A DNA stretch of 64,000 nt, from positions 310,001 to 374,000 of the forward strand of contig NZ_QXTH01000004.1 of assembly GCF_003946865.1 (NCBI RefSeq), read 5' to 3'. Every line of letters begins with the position of its first letter. The stretch's first letter is position 1. The position numbers and the translations under genes are program-made. Under the pieces are notes generated by a model. The model saw only the letters and a list, made by a program, of their open reading frames with translations, ran no database searches and was not told the origin of the DNA. This DNA is from Antribacter gilvus (lineage in GTDB: Bacteria; Actinomycetota; Actinomycetes; Actinomycetales; Cellulomonadaceae). Shown here one piece after another: positions 41,057 through 50,986 of this stretch.

Positions 41057-43144
41057 CTACGGAAGGATGTTCCCTCCGCCTCCGCCCCCGCCGCCACTTC
41101 CGCTCGGGGTGGGCGACGGCTCGGGCTCGTCCTCCGGGCCGAGCGAGACGACGATGATGACGTCAGATCCTTCGTTGACCTCGCTGCCCGCCTCGGGTTC
41201 CTGCCGGATGACGTTGTTGAGCGGCTCGTCGCTCGGCTCGAACCTCACAACCGGGTTCAGGGCGTTCTGGTTGAGCGTCTCCTGAGCCTGGGCCGCATTC
41301 ATGCCGACCACGTTCGGCACGTTCGTGGTCTCCACCTGACGTGCCTCCGCCACGAAGATCGTCACGGAGGACCGCTGGGCGACGTTGCCGGCCACGGGCT
41401 CCTGCCGGATCACCGTCCCGGGCTCCTCGTCGCTCTCCTCCTTCTCGACGCGGATGTTCAGGTTGAGGTTGGAAAGCTCCGTCTCCGCCTCGGCCTGAGA
41501 CCTTCCGACCAGGTCGGGGAGGGTGACCTGGCCCGACGAGACGAAGAGCTGCACCGGCGTGTCCGTCGAGACGGTCTGCCCCTTCCCAGGTTCCGTGCGG
41601 GTGACCAGGTCCTTCGCGATGGTCGCGTGGTTCTCGGGAGTGACCGTGCCGGCGACGGTGAACCCGAGCGCCTCCAGCGCGGCCCGCGCCTGGTCCTGGG
41701 ACTGGCCCTCGAGGTCAGGGATGGTCTGCTCGCCCGGCTGCCCGACGGTGTAGACGATGATGGTGCTCCCGACCTCGGCGGTCTCGCCGGCTTCCGGGTT
41801 GGTCTCGCCGGTCGTGAGGCCGACCTCTCCGGAGGCCTCGGGGTCCACCTCGGAGGCGAACGTGAACTCCGCGCGCTCGATGATCTCCTGCGCGTCCTCC
41901 ACGCTGAGCCCGGCGGCGACCGTGGGGACCTCCGCGGTGTCCCCGCCTTCCGGGTTGAGGAGCGTGAAGATGAGGATCGCCACCAGCGCCGTCGCCGCGA
42001 CCGCGATCAGCGTCCACAGGAGCGTCTTCTTGTTGTCCGTCTCCTGGCGCTGAGGCTCACGCGCGCCCGGGCCGCCGGGTCCGGGGAAGCCCGCCCCCGG
42101 CGTCGTCGGGCCCACGGGGGCGCCCCAGGCCGTCGGCGCGCCCTGCCCCATGGGGGCCATGACCTGCGTGGCCGAAGCGCCGCCGTACGGCGGGAACTGG
42201 CCGGAAGCCGGGCCCATCATGACCGTCGTTGCTGCGCCGGCCGCGCCGGCCGCACCTGCGCCGAGCATCGGCGCGGCGACGTGCCCGCCGCGCATCGCTG
42301 CCTCGAGGTCGCTGCGGAACTCCGCGGCGGTGGAGTAGCGCTGCTCGCGGTCCTTCGTGAGAGCCAGGAGAGTGATCCGGTCGAGCACGTCGGGGACGTC
42401 GGTGGCGATCTCCGACGGGCGCTGCGGCGCCTGGCCCACGTGCTGGTAGGCGACGGCGACGGGCGAGTCGCCCTGGAACGGCGGGCGACCGGTGAGCAGC
42501 TCGAAGAGCAGGCAGCCGGTGGAGTACAGGTCGGAGCGGGTGTCGACCTGCTCGCCGCGGGCCTGCTCGGGAGACAGGTACTGGGCGGTCCCGATCACGG
42601 CGTGGGTCTGGGTCATGGTGGCCGCGGAGTCGGCGACGGCCCGGGCGATGCCGAAGTCCATCACCTTGACCGCGCCCGTGGGGGTGATCATGACGTTCGC
42701 GGGCTTGATGTCGCGGTGGACGATCCCGGCGTGGTGGGAGTACTCGAGCGCGGTGAGCACGCCGACGGTGATCTCGACGGCCTCCTCGATCGGCACAGCC
42801 GCACCGTCATGGAGGATGTCGCGGACCGTGTGGCCCTCGATGTACTCCATGACGATGAACGGGACGTGGACCTCCCCGCCCTGCGAGTCGGTGTGGATGT
42901 CCTCGCCGGTGTCGTACACCGCGACGATCGCCGGGTGGTTGAGCGACGCGGCGGCCTGAGCCTCCCGCCGGAACCGGGCAAGGAAGGAGGGGTCGCGGGC
43001 GAGGTCCGATCGCAGGACCTTGATCGCGACCGTCCGGCCGAGCCGTGTGTCATGACCGATATGCACCTCGGCCATGCCGCCACGACCGATGAGCTCGCCG
43101 ACCTCGTATCGGCCGGCGAGTACCCGGGGCGTGTTGTCCACCAC
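41057..43144 (-). CDS. pknB: Ser/Thr protein kinase PknB with PASTA domains
   Basis: This 695-residue membrane kinase has a kinase domain at about 1-275 with GRGGMAEVHIG, the lysine in VAIKVLR, HRDIKPANV and DFGIARA. A juxtamembrane linker rich in Gly/Pro/Ala follows, then a membrane helix (about 355-378) and four PASTA repeats (about 380-655) that sense peptidoglycan fragments. The tail is Pro/Ser/Gly rich. A GTG start directly follows the pknA stop (TGAGTG). It controls growth and division. Confidence 0.95.
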   Translation of the reverse strand: MVDNTPRVLAGRYEVGELIGRGGMAEVHIGHDTRLGRTVAIKVLRSDLARDPSFLARFRREAQAAASLNHPAIVAVYDTGEDIHTDSQGGEVHVPFIVMEYIEGHTVRDILHDGAAVPIEEAVEITVGVLTALEYSHHAGIVHRDIKPANVMITPTGAVKVMDFGIARAVADSAATMTQTHAVIGTAQYLSPEQARGEQVDTRSDLYSTGCLLFELLTGRPPFQGDSPVAVAYQHVGQAPQRPSEIATDVPDVLDRITLLALTKDREQRYSTAAEFRSDLEAAMRGGHVAAPMLGAGAAGAAGAATTVMMGPASGQFPPYGGASATQVMAPMGQGAPTAWGAPVGPTTPGAGFPGPGGPGAREPQRQETDNKKTLLWTLIAVAATALVAILIFTLLNPEGGDTAEVPTVAAGLSVEDAQEIIERAEFTFASEVDPEASGEVGLTTGETNPEAGETAEVGSTIIVYTVGQPGEQTIPDLEGQSQDQARAALEALGFTVAGTVTPENHATIAKDLVTRTEPGKGQTVSTDTPVQLFVSSGQVTLPDLVGRSQAEAETELSNLNLNIRVEKEESDEEPGTVIRQEPVAGNVAQRSSVTIFVAEARQVETTNVPNVVGMNAAQAQETLNQNALNPVVRFEPSDEPLNNVIRQEPEAGSEVNEGSDVIIVVSLGPEDEPEPSPTPSGSGGGGGGGGNILP

Positions 43145-44698
43145 TCAGACGTCCTTCGGTGTCGTGGCCACAAGATCGACGTCTCGCGGCTCGTTAGGGA
43201 GCATCATCCCAGAGACGGCGACGTCGGAGGCCGTTCTGGACGCCAGCATTTCAGCGAATGTTCGAGAGGAAGCCACGGAAGCTTCGAGACCACGGTCGTC
43301 GGAGGTGTCGTCCTTGGCGCCGTTGGCGATCAGGGTGGCGACAAGGACCACGACAAGGAGCCCCACGAGGGCCACGAGCGGCCAGGAGAGGCCGAGCGCG
43401 CCGAGTCGGCGTCCGATCTCGGACGACGCCGGTCGCCGGCCGGGCCGGGAGCCCCCGGTCGAGGACGATCGATTCCGGCCGGCGGGTCCCGGCCCTGTCG
43501 CGTCGACCCGCCCGATGTCGGAGCGGGTGGTCGCGCGCACGTCGCGGCGCGAGGGGTACGCCCGCGGGGGGCTCGTCGCCGCCAGCGCGCTCGGAACGTA
43601 TCCCGTGCTGGTCTCGGACAGGTCGAAGTCCGAGCCCGGTGCACCCGGGTACGCTCCGTCGTCGTGCACCGGGGGGCGTCGCGGGGCGAAGGTGGGTGCG
43701 TGATGGCTGGCGCGCGCCGCGTGGGCCGGGGCCGCGTGCGGCGGGCGCTCCTGCGGGACGCGCGCCGGGGGAGCGGCCGGTCCTGGTGGCGCGGGCTGCG
43801 GCGAGGCGACGACCACGGGGGCGGCCTCGCGCCGGGCGCGTCGCGACGTGAAGCGCGCGGTGCCGAACGGGTCGGCGGCGATCTCCGCGGCGAGCGCGTC
43901 CAGGATCCGCGCCAGCTCCTCGGCGGACGGGAAGCGGTGCGCAGGGTCCTTCTCGAGCATGCGGATGATCAGCTCGGACAGGCCGGGGTGCACGGACGAC
44001 GGGAGCGGCGGCACGGGCGAGTTGACGTGCGCGATCGCGATGTCGACCGGGGTGCGCCCGGTGAAGGGACGACGTCCGGCGGTTGCCTCGTAGGCCACGA
44101 CGCCGAGGGCGTAGATGTCGGAGGCGCCGGTGGCCTGCTGCCCCACCGCCTGCTCGGGCGAGAGGTACTGGGCGGTGCCCATCACCATGCCTGTGGCGGT
44201 CATCGGCACCTGGTTCTTGGCCACGGAGACGCCGAAGTCGGTGATCTTCACGGTGCCGGAGTGCTCGAGCAGGATGTTGCCCGGCTTCACATCCCGGTGC
44301 ACCACGTGCGCCAGGTGTGCGGCGTGCAGCCCGCGGGCCGTCTGCGACAGGATCGGGAGCAGCCGGGCCGGGGCCAGGACCGGCTCGCGCTCGAGCAGGT
44401 CGGCCAGCGGCTCGCCGAGGACCAGCTCCATCACGAGGTAGCCGGCACCGCGCTCCTCGCCGTAGTCGTACATCTGGGCGATGTTCCGGTGCACCAGCGC
44501 GGAGCTGTTGCGGGCCTCGGTCCGGAGGCGTCGCAGGAAGTCCTCGTTGCCCGTGTACTCCTCGCGGAGCACCTTCACGGCGACCTCACGGCGCAGAGTG
44601 TCGTCCACCGCCACCCACACCTCGCCCATCCCACCGATGGCCAGGCGCCGCACGAGACGGTAGCGCTCGCCCAGCCGCAGACCCTCGACCGGCCTCAT
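43145..44698 (-). CDS. pknA: Ser/Thr protein kinase PknA
   Basis: This 517-residue kinase has IGGMGEVWVAVDD, VAVKVLREEY, HRDVKPGNIL and DFGVSVAK, then a long Pro/Ala/Arg-rich linker and a single membrane helix (WPLVALVGLLVVVLVATLIA, about 440-460). Unlike PknB it has no PASTA domains. The start is ATG 44698, overlapping pbpA by four bases. With PknB and PstP it phosphorylates division and wall enzymes. Confidence 0.94.
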   Translation of the reverse strand: MRPVEGLRLGERYRLVRRLAIGGMGEVWVAVDDTLRREVAVKVLREEYTGNEDFLRRLRTEARNSSALVHRNIAQMYDYGEERGAGYLVMELVLGEPLADLLEREPVLAPARLLPILSQTARGLHAAHLAHVVHRDVKPGNILLEHSGTVKITDFGVSVAKNQVPMTATGMVMGTAQYLSPEQAVGQQATGASDIYALGVVAYEATAGRRPFTGRTPVDIAIAHVNSPVPPLPSSVHPGLSELIIRMLEKDPAHRFPSAEELARILDALAAEIAADPFGTARFTSRRARREAAPVVVASPQPAPPGPAAPPARVPQERPPHAAPAHAARASHHAPTFAPRRPPVHDDGAYPGAPGSDFDLSETSTGYVPSALAATSPPRAYPSRRDVRATTRSDIGRVDATGPGPAGRNRSSSTGGSRPGRRPASSEIGRRLGALGLSWPLVALVGLLVVVLVATLIANGAKDDTSDDRGLEASVASSRTFAEMLASRTASDVAVSGMMLPNEPRDVDLVATTPKDV

Positions 44699-46182
44699 GG
44701 TGCGAGCACCGCCTCGATGACCGCGCGTGCGACGGGGGAGGCCAGCCGGCCACCGGTGGTCTCGTCGGTGCTCTGGCCCTCCTTCTCGAGCACGACCGCC
44801 ACGGCGACCTGCGGCGCGTCGGCCGGGGCGAAGGCGGTGAACCACAGCGTGGTCGGCTCCCCCTGGCCGTTCTGCGCGGTGCCGGTCTTCCCGGCGACCT
44901 GCACGCCCGGGATCTGGGCCGACGTGCCGGAGCCGTCGTTCACCACGGCGAGCATCATCTGGGTGAGAGCCTCGGCCGTGGACCCCGACACCGACGTCTT
45001 GAGCCGGCGGGGGGTCGCCTCCTGGATCACCGCGGTGTCGCTGTCCCGGACTGCCTGGACGAGGTAGGGCTCCATGAGCTCGCCGTCGTTCGCGATCGCC
45101 GCGGCGATCATGGCGACCTGCAGCGGAGTCGCCACCACGTCCCGCTGTCCGATCGCCGACTGGGCGAGGATCGCCGCGTCGGGAAGGGAGTCCTGGACGA
45201 CGCTCTCGGCGGTCGACAGCGGGATCTCGAGGCGCTGGTTGAAGCCGAAGCTCTCCGCCTGGTCGCGGAGGGCGTCCTCGCCGAGGTCGACGCCCAGCTT
45301 GCCGAAGGCGGTGTTGCAGCTGATGCGCAGGGCGTCGAGGAGCGACATCCGGTCGGTCGGCGAGCACGCGGCGTTGCCGAAGTTGGGCATGTGGTAGTCG
45401 ACGCTCGGCATCGGCTGGTACGTGCGCGGCGCGTCGATCTCCGTGTCGGCCGTATACCGCCCGGTCTCGAGGGCCGCGGCGGCGGTGACCAGCTTGAACG
45501 TGGATCCGGGCGGGAAGGTGGCCCGGGTGGCCCGGTTGATGAGCGGTCCGTACGGGCTGCCCTCGACCGGCGCGTTCAGCAGGGCGGTGTAGGCCGCGGA
45601 CGCGTCCGCGCTCGAGAAGATCGACAGCGGGTTCGGGTCGAAGGACGGCTTGGAGACCATCGCCAGGATCTTGCCGGTCGACGGCTCGATCGCCACGACG
45701 GCACCACGCCGGTCCCCGAGGGCGTCCCAGGCTGCGCGCTGGACGGCCGGGTCGATCGTGAGCTCGACCGACGAGCCCTGCACCTCTTCGCCCGTGATGA
45801 GGTTCTGCAGACGGTCGAGCCAGAGGGAGTCGGCCTGACCGGACAGGAACGAGTTCTCGGCGTTCTCGATCCCCGTGGATCCGTTGACGATCGAGTAGAA
45901 GCCGGTGACGGGCGCGTAGAGCTCCGCGATCGCAGGGTCTCCGCCGCCGTACACCCGCCGGTAGGCGCACACGTCGTCGACGGGGGTGGAGACCACGATG
46001 GACTCGCCGCCCACGACGATGGGGCCACGGAGGTTGCAGTAGTCGGCGTAGATCTTGCGGGTGTTCCGGGTGTCGCCGCTGAGGCTCTCAGCCTGGACGA
46101 ACTGGATCCACGTGGTGGACACCATGAGGGCCAGGAACATGGCCATGACCACCGTGGACATGCGGCGGAGCGTCGTGTTCAC
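44695..46182 (-). CDS. pbpA: penicillin-binding protein 2-type transpeptidase
   Basis: This 495-residue class B penicillin-binding protein has an N-terminal anchor (STVVMAMFLALMVSTTW), then a transpeptidase domain with the active-site serine in PPGSTFKLV, the SCN triad in RISCNTAFG and KTGTAQ near the C-terminus. It crosslinks peptidoglycan with the adjacent RodA-type polymerase. A GTG start overlaps the rodA stop. Confidence 0.95.
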   Translation of the reverse strand: MNTTLRRMSTVVMAMFLALMVSTTWIQFVQAESLSGDTRNTRKIYADYCNLRGPIVVGGESIVVSTPVDDVCAYRRVYGGGDPAIAELYAPVTGFYSIVNGSTGIENAENSFLSGQADSLWLDRLQNLITGEEVQGSSVELTIDPAVQRAAWDALGDRRGAVVAIEPSTGKILAMVSKPSFDPNPLSIFSSADASAAYTALLNAPVEGSPYGPLINRATRATFPPGSTFKLVTAAAALETGRYTADTEIDAPRTYQPMPSVDYHMPNFGNAACSPTDRMSLLDALRISCNTAFGKLGVDLGEDALRDQAESFGFNQRLEIPLSTAESVVQDSLPDAAILAQSAIGQRDVVATPLQVAMIAAAIANDGELMEPYLVQAVRDSDTAVIQEATPRRLKTSVSGSTAEALTQMMLAVVNDGSGTSAQIPGVQVAGKTGTAQNGQGEPTTLWFTAFAPADAPQVAVAVVLEKEGQSTDETTGGRLASPVARAVIEAVLAP

Positions 46183-47819
46183 CAGGGACCTGCCTCTCGC
46201 GCCGGACCGTCGGTCGTGGGGGTCGCGCCGCTCGGGGCGTCACCGGACGTGCCCGGCGCCGGGATGACTGTGGTCATCTCGTCCGAGCCGACGGGCGGCG
46301 GCGCGCCGGTCCCGGACCCGGACACCGGAACGACGCCGCCGGACCCGCCGGAGACGGGGAGCGCGCTGGTCGCGGGGGTCGCCCCGGTCGCCGTGCCGTC
46401 CTGGTGTCCCACGGTCACCGGGGCGGGTCCGGCGAGCTGGCCGCGCATGGGCAGCGCGGACGGACGGCGTGCGGCGTCGGACATCCGCAGCAGCAGGGCC
46501 ACGACGATCCAGTTGGCGAGGAACGACGACCCGCCCTGGGCCAGGAACGGCATGGTCAGGCCGGTCAGCGGGATGACGCGGGTGATGCCGCCCACCACCA
46601 CGAACAGCTGGAGCGCCATGACGAACGCGAGACCGCCGGCGAGGAGCTTGCCGAACCCGTCACGCACGCCCAGCGCCGTGCGGAGACCGCGCTCGACGAT
46701 CAGCAGATAGACGAGCAGGACCCCGAGCAGCCCGGTGAGCCCGACCTGCTCGCCGAGGGACGCATAGATGTAGTCGGAGAAGGCGAAGGGGATGAGGCGC
46801 GGCATGCCCTCGCCCCAGCCGGCACCGAAGAGGCCACCGTTCGCCAGGCCGAACAGGCCCTGGACCACCTGGTACGAGCCGCCCGGGTCGCGTTCGTAGA
46901 TATCCTTCTCGAACGGCGTGAGCCAGATGTCCACCCGCGCCTGGACGTGGCCGAAGATCGACCACGCCAGGACAGCGCCACCGGCGAACATGATCAGACC
47001 GATGATCACCCAGGCACCGCGCTCGGTGGCGAGGTAGAGCATCCCGACGAAGAGGCCGAAGAACAGCAGCGACGTGCCGAGGTCCTTCTGGAACACGAGC
47101 ACGGCGAGCGACACGGCCCAGACGATCAGGATGGGCCCGAGGTCACGGGCGCGGGGAAGCTGAAGCCCGAGCACCTTCCGGCCGGCCAGGGCGAGGGTGT
47201 CGCGGTTGGTCACGAGGTAGCCCGCGAAGAACACGGCGAACGCGATCTTGGCGAACTCGGCGGGCTGCAGCGAGAAGCCGAACAGGTTGATCCAGATCCG
47301 GGCGCCGTGGATCTCGATGCCGATGGGATCCGGGAGCAGCGGCAGCAGCACCAGGACGATGCCCGCGATCATGGCCGTGTACGTGTATCGCCGCAGGTTG
47401 CGATGGTCGTTGATGATCCACAGCACAGCGAGGGCGACGGCCATGCTCAGGCACATCCACATGAAGTGACGCGCGGGGTCGGCGTCCGCCATGGACTTGT
47501 AGCCGGTCAGCTTCAGCGACAGGATCGTCGCGAGGCCGATCCCGTTGAGCAGCACGACGGCGGGCAGGATCACCTGGTCCGCGTACGGCGCGCGGAACCG
47601 CAGCACGATGTGCGCGCCGAGGGAGAGGCCGGTGAGTCCGAGGCTGTACGCCCAGAACCCGGGCGGGAGCCCGTCGACCATGGTGATCCCCACCATGGCC
47701 AGCGCCCCCATGGACAGCACGAGGGCGACGACCAGCAGCGTCGCCTCGGCGGCGCGCCCGGGGCGGCGCTCGTCGGTCTGCAGCAGGCCGGGGGCGGCGC
47801 CTGTCGTCACGGCGCTCAT
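46179..47819 (-). CDS. rodA: FtsW/RodA/SpoVE-type glycan polymerase
   Basis: This 546-residue SEDS protein has about eleven membrane helices, with the conserved GARIWINLFGFSLQPAEFAK segment, QKDLGTSLLFF, and a C-terminal region ending GLTMPFLAQGGSSFLAN. It polymerises peptidoglycan glycan strands and pairs with PbpA. A Pro/Gly/Thr-rich cytoplasmic tail of about 75 residues follows. GTG or ATG overlap with pstP shows one operon. Confidence 0.94.
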   Translation of the reverse strand: MSAVTTGAAPGLLQTDERRPGRAAEATLLVVALVLSMGALAMVGITMVDGLPPGFWAYSLGLTGLSLGAHIVLRFRAPYADQVILPAVVLLNGIGLATILSLKLTGYKSMADADPARHFMWMCLSMAVALAVLWIINDHRNLRRYTYTAMIAGIVLVLLPLLPDPIGIEIHGARIWINLFGFSLQPAEFAKIAFAVFFAGYLVTNRDTLALAGRKVLGLQLPRARDLGPILIVWAVSLAVLVFQKDLGTSLLFFGLFVGMLYLATERGAWVIIGLIMFAGGAVLAWSIFGHVQARVDIWLTPFEKDIYERDPGGSYQVVQGLFGLANGGLFGAGWGEGMPRLIPFAFSDYIYASLGEQVGLTGLLGVLLVYLLIVERGLRTALGVRDGFGKLLAGGLAFVMALQLFVVVGGITRVIPLTGLTMPFLAQGGSSFLANWIVVALLLRMSDAARRPSALPMRGQLAGPAPVTVGHQDGTATGATPATSALPVSGGSGGVVPVSGSGTGAPPPVGSDEMTTVIPAPGTSGDAPSGATPTTDGPAREAGPW

Positions 47820-49240
47820 CCCGTCGGCCCCTGGGTACCGGCGGACGCGGCCGGCGAGGGTGATGCGGAGGGGGACGCGGTGCCCGTCGGCGTCGGGCTG
47901 CTGGACGGTTCGGTCGCCGGCTCTTCCTCGCTCGCGACGAGCTGCTCCACCCGGCTCCGCGCGTCCTCGTGCGACGACGCGCGGATGGTCTTGTCGACGC
48001 TGTCGGCGATGAAGGCCGGCAGGTCGGAGACCTGGGTGCCCGTGAGCTCGATCGGCGTGGACAGGGTGATCGGGCCGACGGTCGCCGGGATGCCCCGGAA
48101 GATCGCGACCTGACCGTCGTGCTCACCGATGTAGTACTGGCCCTGCGTCCACCGGTAGCCCGCCCAGCCGGCCACGGCCAGCCCGCCGACCAGCAGCAGG
48201 ACTCCGAGCACGGTCAGCCAGGGACGCTTCCTGGCAGTGGGCCGTGCGTCGTCGTCGTCCGCCTCGGGCTCGGCGGCCAGGTCGCCGTCAGCGGCGGGCT
48301 GGAGGTCGTTCGCGTCCTCCTGCTCGGCGACGGCGACAGCCACGCCACCACCTACCGCCTCGGCGCCGGTGCCCTCCGGTGCCGCGGGGGCGCCCGCGGG
48401 CGTCACGCCGCCGCCGTTCGGGTCGATGCTCATGCCGTGACCGACGCCCGCGAGGGATGCCGAGCCCACGACGAGGGGGGTGCGGCCCGGCTCGGCGGCG
48501 ACAGCGCCCTCGGGGTCGTCGACGACGTCGGCGACGATCACCGTGATGTTGTCTGTGCTGCCGGACCGCATCGCGAGCGACACGAGCCGCTCGACGGCGT
48601 CCGACGGTTCGGGTGTGGACGTGAGGATCTCGGTGATCTGCTCCAGCGGGACGAAGCCGGAGAGGCCGTCGGAGCAGAGCATCCACCGGTCACCCGGGCG
48701 GGCCTCACGGACCGACATGTCCGGGGTGAGGTCGAGGTCGAAGTCGCCGAGCACCCGCATGACGACGTTGCGCTGCGGGTGGTGCTCGGCCTCGTCCGGG
48801 GAGATGCGGCCCGTGTCGACGAGATGCTGCACGAACGTGTGGTCGACGGTGACCTGCGTCAGGAGGCCGTCGCGCATCAGGTAGGCCCGGGAGTCGCCGA
48901 GGTGGGCCATCGCGAGCGTGTTGCCGGTGCGGAGGAGCGCCGTGACGGTGGTGCCCATCCCGGCGAGGTCGGGGCTGGCGACGGTGGCCCGGACGAGGTC
49001 CTGGCGTGCCTGGTCGACGGTCTGCTCGAGGTCCGTCAGGGCCTGCTCGGGCCCGTGGTCGGGCCGGTCGAGCGGGGCGAGCGCCGCCACGGTCAGCGCG
49101 GAGGCGACGTCGCCTCCGGCATGGCCGCCCATCCCGTCCGCGACGACGAGGAGGTTGGGTCCGGCGTAGGCCGAGTCCTGGTTGTTGGAGCGGACGAGTC
49201 CGACGTCGGAACGCGCGGCGAAGCGCAAGGTCACGGTCAC
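47816..49240 (-). CDS. pstP: PP2C-family Ser/Thr phosphatase
   Basis: This 474-residue phosphatase has an N-terminal PP2C domain (about 1-235) with the metal aspartates in RSNNQDS and VVADGMGGHAGGD, and later SDGLSGFV and GSTDNITVIV. A Gly/Ala-rich linker follows, then a membrane helix (PWLTVLGVLLLVGGLAVAGW, about 345-365) and an extracellular region ending in a Ser/Pro/Thr tail. It reverses PknA/PknB phosphorylation. Confidence 0.94.
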   Translation of the reverse strand: MTVTLRFAARSDVGLVRSNNQDSAYAGPNLLVVADGMGGHAGGDVASALTVAALAPLDRPDHGPEQALTDLEQTVDQARQDLVRATVASPDLAGMGTTVTALLRTGNTLAMAHLGDSRAYLMRDGLLTQVTVDHTFVQHLVDTGRISPDEAEHHPQRNVVMRVLGDFDLDLTPDMSVREARPGDRWMLCSDGLSGFVPLEQITEILTSTPEPSDAVERLVSLAMRSGSTDNITVIVADVVDDPEGAVAAEPGRTPLVVGSASLAGVGHGMSIDPNGGGVTPAGAPAAPEGTGAEAVGGGVAVAVAEQEDANDLQPAADGDLAAEPEADDDDARPTARKRPWLTVLGVLLLVGGLAVAGWAGYRWTQGQYYIGEHDGQVAIFRGIPATVGPITLSTPIELTGTQVSDLPAFIADSVDKTIRASSHEDARSRVEQLVASEEEPATEPSSSPTPTGTASPSASPSPAASAGTQGPTG

Positions 49241-49247
49241 GTGGTGG

Positions 49248-49751
49248 TCATCCCTGGAGCTCGACGACGGACTGGCCGATCTGCACGCCGACCCCGGGTG
49301 CCAGCGGCACGACGCCGTGGATGGGCTGCTCTCCGATGAACGTCCCGTTCGTGGACCCGAGGTCTTCGACGTACCACTGGCCGCCCTGCGGGAAGATGCG
49401 GGCGTGGCGCGACGACGAGTAGTCGTCGTCGAGCACCAGCGTGCAGCTGGGTGCGCGGCCGATGAGGATCGCCGACGAGGTCAGCGGGATCGTGGTGCCC
49501 GTCAGCGGGCCCGCGACGACGACGAGCCGGTGGGGGCCCGTCCGCTGAGCGGGGCGCGCAGGTCCGGCGGCCGGGGCGGGCATGCCGGCCGGCGCCGGGC
49601 CCGGCCCGTCGGGACGCGGCCGACGGCGCGGGGTGGCCGGCGCCCGGGGACCGGAGAGGTCACGCCGGAGTACGGCCACCGCGGAGAGCACGAACACCCA
49701 CAGCAGCACCAGGTAACCCAGCCGCAGCAGGGTGAGCGTGAGCTCGTTCAT
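49248..49751 (-). CDS. fhaB: FHA-domain protein FhaB
   Basis: This 167-residue protein has an N-terminal membrane helix (LGYLVLLWVFVLSAVAVL), a Pro/Ala/Arg-rich linker and a C-terminal FHA domain with LIGRAPSCTLVLDDDYSSSRHARI and DLGSTNGTFIG. It binds phosphothreonine targets of PknA/PknB. It comes between fhaA and pstP in the conserved order. Confidence 0.93.
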   Translation of the reverse strand: MNELTLTLLRLGYLVLLWVFVLSAVAVLRRDLSGPRAPATPRRRPRPDGPGPAPAGMPAPAAGPARPAQRTGPHRLVVVAGPLTGTTIPLTSSAILIGRAPSCTLVLDDDYSSSRHARIFPQGGQWYVEDLGSTNGTFIGEQPIHGVVPLAPGVGVQIGQSVVELQG

Positions 49752-49760
49752 GGTGGTGGA

Positions 49761-50477
49761 TCACCACTCCTCGTTCTCGGCGCCCGCCGACTGGCCGGTC
49801 CAGAACATGATCCTGGTGCGTCCGATGGTGAGCGTGTTGCCGTCCAGCAGCGTCGCTGCCGGGACCTGGTGGCCCTCCACGTACAACCCGTTGGTGGAGC
49901 CGAGGTCCGTGGCGATCACACCGTCCGGGGTGACCCGGATCTCGAGGTGACGGCGGGAGACCCCGGGGTCGTCCACCACGATGTCGGCCTCGGCGTCCCG
50001 GCCGATCACCGTCACGGGTCCCGTGAGGAGATAGCGCTGGCCGTCGATGTCGATCAGCGGGTGGCGGACGCTCGGGCTCGCCGAGGTGGCCGGCGCGACA
50101 TTTCCTTGCACGCTGCGGGAGCGTACCTGGAAGCGGCCGGGCACCAGCTCGTACTTCTCGTCGAACGTCACGCTCACCGGGCCCACGAAGGCGTAGTGCT
50201 GGGTCGCGGCGTACGCGGTGAGGTTCTGCGCGAGCTCGTCCGCGAGCGTCTGCGCGCCCCAGGCCTCGATCTGCGCGAAGTCGTCGGGTGACAGCTCGAT
50301 CGTGTACTCGTTCGGCGCGACGGTGCGGTCCCGCCCGACAACGGCGGCACGGTCGTCCAGCTCCTTCCGGAGCCGGCTCGCCAGCTCGACGGGCTTCACC
50401 TCGCCACGGCCTACCTTGGCGAACGCGTTGTTCATCATGCGCTCCACGCTCTTCTCGAAGCGATCCAGGGCGCCCAT
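49761..50477 (-). CDS. fhaA: FHA-domain protein FhaA
   Basis: This 238-residue protein has the DUF3662/FhaA N-terminal domain (DRFEKSVERMMNNAFAKVG, about 1-125) and a C-terminal FHA domain (VIGRDAEADIVVDD, SRRHLEI, DLGSTNG). It is the first gene of the fhaA-fhaB-pstP-rodA-pbpA-pknA-pknB operon. ATG at 50477 follows GGAGG. The operon promoter is expected in the 288-bp gap to tRNA-Leu, which contains AT-richer sequence near 50518-50545. Confidence 0.93.
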   Translation of the reverse strand: MGALDRFEKSVERMMNNAFAKVGRGEVKPVELASRLRKELDDRAAVVGRDRTVAPNEYTIELSPDDFAQIEAWGAQTLADELAQNLTAYAATQHYAFVGPVSVTFDEKYELVPGRFQVRSRSVQGNVAPATSASPSVRHPLIDIDGQRYLLTGPVTVIGRDAEADIVVDDPGVSRRHLEIRVTPDGVIATDLGSTNGLYVEGHQVPAATLLDGNTLTIGRTRIMFWTGQSAGAENEEW

Positions 50478-50765
50478 GCCACCTCCTTTCTATGGTCTGC
50501 AGTCGCATGGCAGACTACCTAGATCGTATAGATCGACGAGGCACCACGGGCTTGAATCCTGTGGATGTCCTGCAGATCTTCTCGAATCCTCCGGGTGGCG
50601 ACAGTGGGCGGACTCGCACGCTACCGTGCCGCGCCGCGCGGCAGAACCACCTGCCTGCCGGAGAACTACCCATCGAGGGTGAACCTACCGAGCACGGGTG
50701 CGCCCTGCGTCCCGAGGTATCGATTCGGGATCGGGCCTCGGACCGTGCTAGTCTCCATCAGCAGC

Positions 50766-50849
50766 GCGCGAGTGGCGGAATAGGCAGACGCGCACGGTTC
50801 AGGTCCGTGTGCCCGAAAGGGCGTGGGGGTTCAACTCCCCCCTCGCGCA
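50766..50849 (+). tRNA. tRNA-Leu(CAG)
   Basis: An 84-nt class II cloverleaf: acceptor GCGCGAG with CTCGCGC, anticodon stem CACGG-TTCAGGT-CCGTG giving anticodon CAG, a long variable arm (GCCCGAAAGGGC) and the T arm GGGGG-TTCAACT-CCCCC. CCA is not encoded. tRNA-Leu after fhaA is a conserved near-origin feature in actinobacteria. Confidence 0.95.
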
Positions 50850-50882
50850 CATCAGGTAGTTCCCCGCCAGGGCTACCAGCCA

Positions 50883-50920
50883 CGAAGCCCCCGACAGGGT
50901 CACCCCGGTCGGGGGCTTCG
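50883..50920 (+). terminator. terminator after tRNA-Leu
   Basis: The 13-bp stem CGAAGCCCCCGAC with its complement lies around a 12-nt loop, 33 bp after tRNA-Leu, followed by TCGTT. Confidence 0.85.
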
Positions 50921-50986
50921 TCGTTCCCGGGAAGGCCCGCACCGGCGTGTCACCGGCGGGCCCCGGCATACGTCACAATCTCCTCC

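Noticed and set aside
40892-45067. 1391-residue plus-strand open frame
   Set aside because: It is the antisense shadow of pknB, pknA and pbpA in GC-rich DNA, without any recognisable domain.
43145-45970. 941-residue open frame covering pknA and the opposite frame of pbpA
   Set aside because: The first 424 codons are an Arg/Pro-rich shadow of pbpA; kinase homology starts at 44698.
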